The translations under genes and the position numbers were made by a program. 64,000 bases of DNA from Lycorma delicatula (Eukaryota; Arthropoda; Insecta; Hemiptera; Fulgoridae): contig NC_134455.1 in NCBI RefSeq assembly GCF_047948215.1, forward strand, positions 153,928,575 through 153,992,574. Direction: 5' to 3'. Below are positions 12,600-23,557 of the stretch, piece after piece; position 1 is the stretch's first letter, and each line of letters begins with the position of its first letter. The notes beneath the pieces are model-generated. The model was not told the DNA's origin and ran no database searches. It saw only the letters and a program-made list of their open reading frames with translations.

Positions 12600-14480
12600 T
12601 ATATATATGTATCTTTGGTCTCCTTGAGTGCGTCGCCAGAGTGCTGTGGCTATCTGTCTATTATCAGTGATTTTTTGGCTGCGGGTCGTGTGTGTGTACC
12701 TTCCAGCAGTATCAAGGCTTAATTGGTTATCAGACTGCGGACATAGCCAGCACTTTTGTATTTTAGCTCATCCCTGCTAATTTCTTCGGAGGTGACTGGT
12801 GTGGATTTGTGCGACGTGTACCCGCCTCATCGCGGCTGAAAGGTGGCAACGACTGCTGGTCGTTAGCCCCCGTAACAAGTAAAGGGTAGCGCCCTTTAGT
12901 CCAACTCGCGCTCTTTTCAGAGCGAGGGCCATTCAGATCCGTGGTTTCTTGCCGTACGTTGGACGTATTGCATTTAATCGATCCAGCAGCGGCCAGGAGG
13001 TACGAAGTGTGACAGGAGAATATCAGGGTCTCCGGCTGCTCGTCTCGCTGCGAGCAGTTGTCACGTTTGTGGACTTGCCCAACTTGGTACAGAAGGAGGA
13101 AGACAGCGAGAATCACGTTTAGTCTGTTAGAGTAAGTGTATTAGGGAATCTTCGGTCATGGAAGATTTCCAGGAGGTCCGCAAGTCCAGGCGGAAGCGCA
13201 AGCCGGAGCCTGTGCCATCAACCTCTCTGAGGACGAGTCGAGCGCGATGGACACGGGCGCACCCGTCCGGGTCAAAACACTGCCGGCTGTGGATGAATTT
13301 CGATGACTTTTTTATTTCATTAAGGCGAAGGACAGACTAGGCAGTTCTGCCCCGCTGGCTAAGGTGGTCCAGGAGGACCTGGATTACCTTGCGGAGTTTC
13401 TTTCCTTTCCCGGCGGCGTCAGCGTTGGGACGAGAAAGACCATGCTACCGCGGTTATTGAAGGTTAAAGAGGCGGTGACGGGTTTGGCAGATGGCTGAAT
13501 CCTTGGCTTCTAAGCCCAAGGAAGTCAAGGTGGTACCAAACGTTGTTCAGGCCCCACCCAGCCCAGGCGGTGGGGCCTGATGTATTGTATTGTTCAGGCG
13601 GCTGATGTCCTAAAAAACAAGCGGGAAGCCAGCAAGAAGGCTAAGAAGCCAAAGTTACTGTTCGTAAACAGGGCGGAGGGCTCAAAGACCACGAGCCAAG
13701 AGTTTAAATGGGACTTCCAGGTTGCCCTTCGCGGAAACCGGAAGGACCTTCGTATCAGGGACATAAAGGAGACCAGCAAAGGGCTGGTAGTGGTTGCTGA
13801 CAACAAGGAGACTGTCCGAGTCATCACGGAGTTCCCGGCTGGAAAGAAGCTTGAGGTCAAGGTTGACCCCAAACATTTGAGAAGGCCCCGGGTCATAATC
13901 TGACATTGAGGAGAGCCTATCTGATGAGGAGGTTTTGTCTCTCATTCTTGAGCAAAACACCGATTTGGACGAGACTTCGCTCAAGGATCAGTGTAGGATG
14001 GTCTTCAAGACAGGCAAGTGTGATGTCCCACAGTATCACGGGGTTTTTGAATTAGGGCTGGTCTCCACCAGAAGTTCGTGTCGGAGGGACGAATCTTCTT
14101 CGATTTCGCATCCTGTCGCGTTAAGGAGTACCTTGACGTCAGAGGTGCTTTAAGTGTTGTAGGTTTGGCCACAGGGCCAAGTTCTGTAAGTATGCGTCGG
14201 TCTGCGCGCATTGTAGCGAGGAGGGTCACAGGCGGAGGACTTTTCGCTGAAAAAGGAGGCTCCGACGTGCGTTAACTGTAGAAGGTTGCGCAAAAGTCAC
14301 ATGCACTCGGTGAATAGCAAAGAGTGTGGTGGTTACTTGAGAGCAGTTGAGATGTATTTCAAACTCTATTGATGGTTAGGTTCGGTCAACGTAATGGCCA
14401 GGGAGCCTATGCAGTTCAAGTAGAGTTAGGTGAGATTGTTGAGAAGCGGAGCCTCAATGTTCTCCTTCTACTGGCAAAAG
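12600..14480 (+). pseudogene. R1-clade LINE remnant: 5' UTR, ORF1 (Gag-like) and first codons of ORF2
   Basis: GC content rises sharply here. ORF1 starts at 13158 (MEDFQEVRKSRRKRKPEP). It continues through an acidic segment, a LAEFLSFPGGVSVGTRKTM block at about 13390, a lysine-rich stretch at 13610, and a nucleic-acid-binding domain ending KVDPKHLRRPRVII at 13903. After a frameshift it continues with SLILEQNTDLDETSLKDQCR at 13935. Zinc knuckles follow: CFKCCRFGHRAKFC (14146-14187), CAHCSEEGH (from 14203), and a decayed third one. At 14383 the first residues of the endonuclease ORF (QRNGQGAYAVQ to SLNVLLL) appear, then similarity stops. At least five frameshifts and a short filler insertion at 13300 kill it. 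No 28S rRNA sequence flanks it, so it is away from the canonical R1 site. Confidence 0.85.
13300..13324 (+). repeat. 25-bp filler inside R1 ORF1, duplicated from 12512-12536
   Basis: A 25-bp AT-rich string (TCGATGACTT...TTCATTAAG) sits between the codons for VKTLPAVDEF and AKDRLGSSAP of ORF1. The same string, with one mismatch in 25, occurs upstream at 12512-12536. It disrupts the otherwise GC-rich coding sequence. Confidence 0.75.
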
Positions 14481-14500
14481 TATAAAATATCCATCAATAT

Positions 14501-14681
14501 AATTAATTATTCATAATTTATAAACCACCAGATACACACGTACAAAGTAAGATTGATCTTACCTTAGAATGTGGATGATTTTTAACTTTTAGAAATCCTT
14601 TTTATAGATTAACTTTGAGGTAAGATCAATCTTACTTTATATGTGTGTATCTGGTGGTTTATAAATTATGAATAATTAATT
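14501..14681. repeat. foldback element with 64-bp inverted arms
   Basis: Arm 14501-14564 is the reverse complement of 14618-14681 with two mismatches; the loop is 53 bp. It lies 20 bp after the end of the R1 remnant and is followed by an (AT)n run to about 14704. It encodes nothing. It could be a MITE or a foldback duplication; no clear target duplication was seen. Confidence 0.9.
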
Positions 14682-14704
14682 TATATATATATATATATAT
14701 ATAT

Positions 14705-17125
14705 AAACAAAGGTAAGGAAAACAAAAGTGGCTTTCAGACCACTAAGATTAACGAAAAGATATTGAGGTAAAAAAAACCAATAAAACAATTATGCAATTC
14801 AGTATGGTATATCGGTAAAAAAGTTAAAAATTTAATTTCAAATTTATATTAACGCCGATCGTCTCATTTTTGTGAAATGTTCAATATAAATTCAAAATGA
14901 CAGAAAATTACTGTTTTTACACTATTCTATTTCAAAAGTAGAGTAGATTTGAAATTTTCGGACTGTAACAGTTTTCTTAGAATACTATACCATATTAATC
15001 AGGTAAAAATGAGCTTTGAAGAATGAGGCAAATAACTGAATCTGAAACTTGTAATAATAAAATTATTTTGCAAAATGATATATCACTGACGGTATTGTTT
15101 TCTTTTTCATTTTCAAACGAATTTTTTAATGATATTTTAAATAATTTAATTAAAATATATACATATAATTCATATACGTACTGGAGGTAAAAGAGGCACA
15201 CATAAATATAGTTGTTTTCTTTCAGAGTAATGATGTTTAATTCTTATCCAGTCCCTACGGTGAAAAAAATTAAGATTTAGAATGAAGGTTTAAAATGAAT
15301 ATCGCGTGCAAATAGTTAGGCGTTTTTATACCGATCTATAATGGTTTATTCAAGGTTAGACAGATGAAAATGTAAGTCGCTTTACTCCTCACTTACTCTA
15401 GTACAATTACTTATAGATATTTATTAACTTGTGCATGGCTATTTTTGGTGATACCGTTTTTGTGACTAGTCGTCCACAATGTTTGTGCTGTAGTCCCCAT
15501 GCATTGCTAAGATTATAATAAAATTATTTTAAATTACACAAAACTAATAAAAAAAGTTTGACTATTCTATCAAGAGACGTAGTCTCAATTGCACATTAAA
15601 CAATTCATCAGATAACAATTATAGATACAGCGACTAAAAAGCAATATTGATCACATTATATTAACAGGAAAAAACCTGTAAAATATTCGTATTTTTTCAC
15701 AATTGCATCATATCTAAAATTAACTAAATGAAATCTCATTATTTATGTATATACGTATTTACAGCTACTACACCACAGTTTTAAAATAAAACAATAATTG
15801 TTTATTGTTTATCTGTCCTCAATTATTGTCATTAAATACACCTGTAAATTAAAATAACAATAAGGTTATTTTTTTATAATTATACATCGTTAAACATGAT
15901 TAAAAAAGTGATAGCAATTTAAAATACGAAACTATTGCGTCTTAATATTATTGAAGAAAATTAAAAATAGGCAGTAAAAGTAAATGGTAATTTTCCGTGA
16001 GATTTACATATACTATTATGTGTATTGTCTAAGGAAAGAAGAAACTTAGCGGAGAGGCGCAAAAAGCATGCCTATTAATAGCATTATTTACTACTAACAG
16101 GCTTTACTAAGTTATCTTAAAATTTACTAATGTCACAAAAATGAATGTACTAGGTATATTTTTAGTGGAGTAAAAATTTTACGTAAATCAGACTGTTAGA
16201 ATGTTATTTGGAAATTTTTGAAAATCATGATTTTGTTAAAAAATGTATTAATTTTTTTTTATCCATAATAACTACAGAAATAGAGATGACATTTCTGACA
16301 GGCATTTCTTACAAAAAATGATTAATTAGTATAAACGTGCAGCATTTGAATTAACAATTGTTTCCCAAAATTATGTTTATTACATTAGCATTCATGGAAA
16401 AGTTGGTTTACAACTTTGGGTTAATAATTTTTACGTACATGCTGCAGTTAATTACAGTAAATAAATTAAATTTATTTTCTGTGAAAAGATAATTAGAATT
16501 TAGCAATCCGGACAAAGATAACATTTTAAATGTCTGAATTTAAAAATTCGTAATAAACACAGTGACTTAACATCAATCGATACCGTCTTATGGTATGTAA
16601 GTTGTTAACAACTTACATCGGGGTTTTCTACAATTTTGTGAACTACCTGACTTAATTTATAGTTTTAAATTGTAATTAGTTTAACCCCGAATTGTGCACA
16701 AAGTATAAGTCATAACATGAACAGCACACTGCAATATACATTAGTACTTTTGTAAATTGCGCACCATTTACCCTGAGTTAAATAAATTTTAATGTAGGTG
16801 ACAATTTTATAATAATATGAAAACTATTAAAAAATGACGATATTAACAGATTAAAAAATGAACAAAAATCTGTTTAATACTCATTTGTAAGAATACAAAT
16901 AATACAGTTTTAATTATAAAATTTATGATTCAAATTTAAGTCATACTTTAAAAATTATTGCTTATTAAAATAACCTAACATATAATGCAATCTGCTGATT
17001 TAATGATATTTATCTATTTTGTTTTTTAATAAAATATTTTGGAAAATAATTTTATTTCTACATTTTGGAAAATTTTTCATTTCCTAGGACAATTTTTTTT
17101 ATATACGAAATAATTAAAATAGCTT
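14705..17125. other. AT-rich DNA without recognisable gene
   Basis: No protein motif recognised on either strand. It contains one notable perfect palindrome (16595-16618). Confidence 0.55.
16595..16618. repeat. perfect 24-bp palindrome
   Basis: ATGTAAGTTGTT is followed directly by its exact reverse complement, with no spacer. The flank CCGATGTAAGTTGTT also occurs in the SINE-2 copy at about 20564-20578, so the palindrome may be a foldback of a SINE fragment. Confidence 0.9.
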
Positions 17126-17129
17126 TTTA

Positions 17130-17640
17130 AAAATATTCTTCACCTTCACTTCAAGGATTAGATAGCGCATCCTGTTCCGGTGCCTAACATCTTCAAGGCT
17201 TCCCTCTGACTCACTTTGTTGTGAGCTTGAAATCATAGTATATTTTATCGTGGTAACCTACCAGTTGGCATTCTATTAAAGTGTTGTAACTAATCACAAT
17301 TTTAACAATCTACTTTCTCTAATAAGTTTTCAACGTCTACCTCTTGCCGTATTTTTCATTCGCTATTATATCCAATTGTGAAAAACCCTTCACAGAACGT
17401 AAAAACCTTATTTCATAGGACTACAGTTCTATTCGTCACGTTCAGACATTGTCCCCGTTTCACTTCCATAAAATAAACTGGGTAGAACTACAGTTTTATA
17501 CAATTTTAGACGTGTCTTTTTCCTTATGTTATATCGCAGAGGTCTCTGAATTGTACCATACATATGATTAAAATCTAACTAACTTCTTCTCAATGTCTTT
17601 ATCAAGCTTGTTACACGTTTTAAAATCCAAGTAAAACAAA
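17130..17640 (-). pseudogene. RTE-like LINE C-terminal remnant, copy E
   Basis: The minus strand reads KLYKTVVLPSLFYGSETGTM near 17500 and LQHFNRMPTGRLPR near 17270. These are typical of the region after the RT domain in RTE-like LINEs (LPTLLYGSETW and HVQRMP-type blocks). Stops and at least two frame changes interrupt it, and no catalytic motif survives. The 5' part is absent. Confidence 0.75.
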
Positions 17641-17644
17641 AAAC

Positions 17645-20390
17645 TTTAAAATAAAAAAATATATTTACAGGTATCCCACAAAGAAACTGAGAAACTTTCA
17701 GGAAATGTTCTACTGGTGAAAATAATAAAAAAACGTTCACATAAGCATAGCTCTGGAAACGCTTTGTTTTCGAATTACGGCTAGAGAGATTTCGTTCAGA
17801 TTTCAGATCTTCTAATAAAAAGAAGCCCTACTGTAATTTTTGGGACCCATATTACCCTCAGTATCTGAGTACGCTCAGAAGTTCTGCCGAATTTGAAATA
17901 ATATTCAACTTACATCTTTACCCCTGTGTTCATCACACGAATCTCTGACTGCAGATGTTTTTGTATCTCACATACTTTATGTGTCTCACAATTATCTAAG
18001 TTTAATAAAGATGATTTAAAAGTCAGTCAATTTACTGTTTTTATCCCAAGAAAATACATTACATATATTAATTGAAAAAATCCATAAAGGTATATAGAAA
18101 TTTTTTTATTATTGAAAAATTCATATGTAATTTTGTTGTAATAATAAAAAAAATTTGAATAGCTTAAGAAGGCGTAAATGAAAAAAAAGTATACAGATGG
18201 ACGAAGATTATTTTTAGTCTGATTTTTAAATGTTAATATTTTATGAAATAATAAATCAATTATTCATTTTCTTTGTAAAAGGGTAATTTTCAAAAGATAC
18301 CATTACTTAATTTTAAGAAACCCTTGCTTATTAAGAATAAACCTTTCTATTGCTTAATATGCCCAGAAGTCATGTTTTATTCAAATAGAAGTTAAATACG
18401 TAACATAAAATTAACTGGAATCAGTTCTAGAATAAAATTTTATTTAACTTTACGAAAAGATATTAAAAAATACAATTTAATAAAAACTACTTCGTTCAGC
18501 CTGTTATTAAAAGCTAGATAAAGTTTTAACAGTTTGTTACAATAACGTAATGTATTATTCATAAGTGCCAATTCAATTTACATCGTGGAAAAATTATATT
18601 TATAATTACTGGATTATATTTATAATCCAGTTTAAGCAAAACTGGATTATAAATTATTATTATTTATACAATATCTGTAAAATTTGAAGAAAATTTTGTT
18701 AATATAAAAGTTGTGTAACTTTTACAATGCGAACGAACAATTTTTAAAATAGGTTCAGATGTTTTGAAGTAAAAACAGTTTATTTACTGTCATACATAAT
18801 GTTATTGTTTTCTTCGTACCAGTAAATTGAAATAAGATGCGTATTTATGTTGGAAAAGAATTATTATTTATACAGCTATCATATATAAAAATCGTTTGGT
18901 CCAGGAAGAAATTTCGGTAGACGTAATTAAAGTCTGAAATGGGGAAAATAAAAATAAAATAGAAAATAATACATATTTAAAATAAAAAAATAGAAAATAG
19001 AAAACATAATTAGTGCAAAAAATGCTGCGATGTACGAATTCGCCCCATTTTTACCATGATATATATTATAACCATAAGAACAAATTCTATAGTTAAATTT
19101 TTTCTCAAATTTCAATACATAAAATCGCAAAGCATAGAAAGTGAGCTATGCGGGGTTAAAAAATTGTAACTTCGGAGGTTTTACACTCAAGTCGTTAAGA
19201 TATGCAGACCAGCTGCGAGAGGGTATGCATGCTTTTTGAGAAAGTGTTGAATTGATAGTGAATGTTTGTACAGTCTATTCCACTCACTGTATACCAAGCA
19301 CATTACTGAAAATTTCAATACAATATTTGCATAAATGATTTTTATAAATAAATACTTTGAAATAGATTTGCAAATTTTACAACAGTTTTTAGTTCAAATA
19401 AATATTGATACTCTTCCAGAACTATGAATAATTGTAATCTATAAATAGCCGTTTTTATAACTTATGTCAACAAAAATGGCAGGCTTAAATTTCTGTGAAC
19501 CCATTAATTCTATTACTAGATATTATATAAAATGCAGGCAGTAATATAAAGCAGCTTTGTCATGTAAAGCGTTATTGGTTAGTATTCAATTCCTTTTCTC
19601 CCTAAATTTCATTCTATAAAATTGCAATTGATGTATAACTGGAAAAAAAATTCAGTACTTGTAACAAGGAATTAATTATCAACATATTATTCGGAAGAAT
19701 TGTTTTTCATAATAGGATTTATTTTCATAGAGGCAATACATTAATGCATTTCTTAAGCTCAGCTGATTTAGAAATCTATCGTTTTTGTGGTTAAAAGCCA
19801 GTTACAGAAATAGTCAGGAAAAGTTATTTCCTTCTTTTTAAAAGTATTTGTACAATGATAGTAAAAAAAAATAATAAAACTAAAATAACTTAATAGAAAA
19901 AGAAACTTTATTTTTTGTTTGTATATAATATAGTATAAGCAATAAGGAGTTAATTTGGCATAAACTAGAATTAATATTACGCATACCACCCTCTCTAAAA
20001 TATCAAGCCTTTTGTCCCTAATGGTAGTGCTTTCTCTCTAGTAATATTTTAAATTCTAGAAATGTTAAACACTGGCTTGTTATAGATAGAAACTCTCGAT
20101 CAGTAACCGGATACATATAAGAAAATTATTGCTTTAAGACATAAAAACAATTAGATCGAGTATAAGTTTCAACAGTATCTCCTTATTACTGGTAGCGACA
20201 ACAATAAAAACTAAACAGTAAATCTATTACTTTTCCAAATTAAACAATGTTCAATACTGCTTTCTAATTAGATGCTCCGCCTAACCATACGTGTGAAAAA
20301 TTGTGCAACAAACCAACAAACATCAGTTAAACTACCTGACCGTCGCTTCAAGACTTTGTCTGTGAAATCAAACAATTTAAATATTTCTCT
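17645..20390. other. AT-rich DNA without recognisable gene
   Basis: The part at 17650-18010 is less AT-rich and looks like a decayed interspersed repeat, but I found no second copy in the window. The rest is low-complexity. Minus-strand frames at 18927-19130 and 19768-19989 are aromatic-rich translations of AT sequence, not genes. Confidence 0.5.
18608..18651. repeat. small hairpin plus third direct copy
   Basis: ACTGGATTAT (18608-18617) pairs with ATAATCCAGT (18622-18631) across a 4-bp loop, and ACTGGATTATAA recurs at 18640-18651. Confidence 0.85.
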
Positions 20391-20399
20391 AAAACTGAA

Positions 20400-20745
20400 C
20401 ATTAGCCCACCACTCTAGTGGTTATTAACCACTCTAGTGGTTAATTCGTCATCGCAAATCAGATGTTTTAACAGCTGATTTTCAAAGTCGAAGGTTTTGA
20501 TATTCAAATCCTAGTAAAAGCTAGTTGCTTTTACACGGATTTGTGTACTAGACAGTGGATACCGATGTAAGTTGTTGGTTGGGGTTAAATTAACCATACA
20601 TCTCAAGAATGGTCGGCCTGAGTTTGTACAAGATTACACTTCATTTACATGTCATACATATCATCCTCATCTCAATGAGCCGTAAGAGGGTTGCTTATTG
20701 TTCACTAGTTGAACGGACTGCAACGTACACATTGGGAAAAGAAAA
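20400..20745 (+). mobile_element. SINE-2 copy (tRNA-derived head) with a divergent 3' tail
   Basis: It shares head and body with the minus-strand SINE at 57645-57942: a CTCTAGTGGTTAATTCGTCATCGC-type A-box region (the CCACTCTAGTGGTTA part is present twice in tandem), a B-box-like ATTCAAATCCTAG at about 20500, then the body with ACATCTCAAGAATGGTCGGC and TACAAGATTACACTTCATTT. After about 20675 it departs from the other copies and ends with a different tail (GCCGTAAGAGGGTTGC to GGGAAAAGAAAATAAATAA). No clean target duplication was found. Confidence 0.82.
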
Positions 20746-20759
20746 TAAATAATTGAACT

Positions 20760-21676
20760 AATAGTTCGCAAGTATTTTCAATCAGTTATTCAAGGGAAAT
20801 CTTCTCCGTGAAATCCTCCAATGATAGCATTTTCCTTTGCTATGTAATGAATCATCAAGAATCCCCATCTTCCAAGGTGTTATCCTTGATGCATATGCAC
20901 TACTGAAGAATTCTATTATTAAAGATGAGCGTAGTTATTTCTGCCCCGCTGACTGCTCAACCTCTAAAAAGGAGGTAACGAATGACCTTTTATCTCATAC
21001 TTTCAGTACATGGTAAGGTAACAGTGTATAAATGGTACTGGGAAGACAAATCATTTCTTTGTCAGTCGTCGATCCATCATCAAAAAGAGAGCAAATGTAA
21101 GTATATATTGAAAGGTCACATACTAACTAGTATGTATCTATCAAGAGACGTAAAATCAAGCCTTCATTACCATTTTAACAAGTATACTTTTTTCTTTAAG
21201 TTGTTTTAAAATCGCCTTAAATCCATTAATATTATAAAAATATAGAACTGCGAAACTTTCTTTTTCAGTAAATTTTAAAATTAAATCTAACATCCAAGTA
21301 AATTATTAGAATTTATCGAGATTCCGATCGTGTTAAATGGTAATGACTTTTCGGTTTAATAATGATTAATGCTGAGCCTGCTATCAGTAATTAAATTTTT
21401 TATGACTTGTAGAATAAGATAATTAATAAATATAGAATTTCGTTTACTATTTGAAGTAATAGAAGCTTTTCTTTCCGAATATTCTGATAAATATTCGGAC
21501 TGACGTGAAAAATTTGCAATGCCAATAGCCGTTACAATTTTTCTACACTTGCTATAGAGAACCTGTCTTATACTAAATTTATTTTCTTTGAAATAATCTG
21601 TTCAAATCTGGAAATCCGGACCAGATTTACAAACGTTTGCATTGAAAAAATTCGTAGAAATCGAATTGCGAAAGCC

Positions 21677-21762
<86 letters not shown>

Positions 21763-22680
21763 CGTGTCCTCTGCTTACGCTATACTGGTTTATTCTATAG
21801 TTACGTGTAGCAGGATATTTTAAAAACTGTTTCATTCCGTCTCCGTCTAATACAGTCAAAAAAGAGTTCTGGGCTATCTTAGATTGTGGTATGGGTTTTA
21901 TAATACGGTAAAATCACTGCCTGAATTTCATTGTACGATCCTTATAGAGGCTTAAATTTTAATTGTTAAAGAAATACCGCGTTAAAGGTTAAAAAAAATC
22001 ATTTTGTACCATTACTTTTTAATTTTTTTCAATACCATTTAAATATTAATTTATTTATTAAGAAACTGTGTAATTTATATAAATAATATTGGGAAATAAA
22101 TTTCAATGTTAGTTCAAACATATAAAAGATAATTCGTATTTATTAGTTTATCTGATTAGTTTATTAGTGTCAGGAATGCAAATAGGAAATTTCACCTCTT
22201 TCTGATCGCTGATTTAGTAGTAATGACCGTTAAAAAAAATCCTGATAATTGGATTTTTTTTTAAATTCCGAAAATTTGATAAATTTTTGGAATTGTGATA
22301 AATTTTTAAATTACTTTTTGAAGGTGAAATTTACTTAAAAAACTTTCTGGATAAAAAAGATCTATTGTATTTACTTTCAGACTGGAGCATTGAAAAATAA
22401 TTTAAAAAGTTAAGCTCTATTGTTTAAATGGTAACGTTTGTTTTAAGAAATAATTCTGAGCCTTTTTTTTTCTTTCAGTTTATTATAATTAATTACTAAA
22501 TCTCTTTACAGTTGTAAAAGCTGTCCACCAAAACCTGTGTTAAAATAAAATAAATGCTTTATTCTAATCGACAGATACTTTGTATGGATATTCTATTTGA
22601 AAGGTAAAAACGGAATCCTCCCACCACATTTAGATCATCATGGATCCAAATGTGTGTAAATTTTCGATCACACAATACAC
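20760..22680. other. AT-rich DNA with a large GT array, no recognisable gene
   Basis: Apart from the microsatellite at 21677-21761 I see no motif. A plus-strand frame at 20982-21209 is unrecognised. Confidence 0.5.
21677..21761. repeat. (AT)n(GT)n microsatellite
   Basis: Nine AT units run into more than thirty uninterrupted GT units. The minus-strand THTHTH translation across it is an artefact. Confidence 0.98.
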
Positions 22681-22682
22681 AA

Positions 22683-22878
22683 TCTATATATATATATATT
22701 ATATAAAAGAACATATCCTGACTGACTAATAATCAACGCCAAGCGAAAACTACTGAAAATAAATTGATGAAAATTTGTATACCAGTTCTTCTTCTGGTGT
22801 AAATGCACATTAAGAAAGGATTTTTTTAATGTGTGGAGTAACCATATAGGACAGGCGAAGCCGCGTCGGGGATACTAG
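22683..22878 (+). mobile_element. short non-autonomous Helitron-like element
   Basis: The 196-bp segment begins TCTATATATATA and ends GCGAAGCCGCGTCGGGGATACTAG. It is flanked by A on the left and T on the right, as expected for Helitron insertion between A and T, with a 5' TC and a 3' CTAG preceded by a GC-rich subterminal block. The internal part (AAAAGAACATATCCTGACTG to TTCTTCTTCTGGTG) recurs at 24507-24612. A caution: about 25 bp upstream of the TC (GATCACACAATACACAA) is also shared with the second copy, so the true 5' boundary may lie further left. Confidence 0.7.
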
Positions 22879-23557
22879 TTAATTATAAAATAATAAATAT
22901 ATTTGCTTAAATTTCGTTTAAAATATAAATGCATGGTGTTATATAAAGGTAAATAGATGAAGAAACTAAATATAAAAAAATCACTGCAAAATAATATACA
23001 ATTAAGAAGTCGTCAATGAAAATTATTTGAGCTCATATTTTTGTATACAATACGGAAAATTCTGGGTTTTAAACAATTTTTTAAATTAGTGTTATATAAA
23101 AATTCACCGAGTGAGAAATATTGTATCTGTAACTGAAAATCTTTTTAATTTTGTTTTAGATGAATTGTTTGGAGGATTTTTGGAATGGTTCGGTAATTTA
23201 ATAAAACTGGCAACGGAAGTATAATAAAACCCTTTCTCGAAAGCCGAAATATTGCGTTAAATTGCACCCATATACTTCTGTTGTCAGATTTAATAAAGAC
23301 AACATCAAACCAGGCAACGTTATCTCTTATTCTTATTTTTAACAAATAAGTCACTATTCTTTCTAGCATATATCGCATTATAATAAATATAAACACATGG
23401 ATAAGTTAACATTTTCAATTTTCTTAACATCCGTTTATATAATTCATATTTACGGGCGCCAAATAATGATTTGTCAGCCAATTTTTATATCTTGAAGATT
23501 TATTTTGTGACTTTTTTACTAATAAAACTTGTTTACATTTTAAACAAATCGCAATTT

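Noticed and set aside
12763..13116. 117-codon minus-strand frame in the GC-rich block
   Set aside because: It runs antisense across the R1 5' UTR just before ORF1; the plus strand explains the sequence and the translation has no recognisable domain.
13594..14229. Several minus-strand frames of 70-100 codons
   Set aside because: They are antisense to the R1 ORF1 coding sequence with its zinc knuckles, which accounts for the lack of stops.
21602..21859. 85-codon minus-strand frame with a His-Thr run
   Set aside because: Over half of it is translated GT microsatellite.
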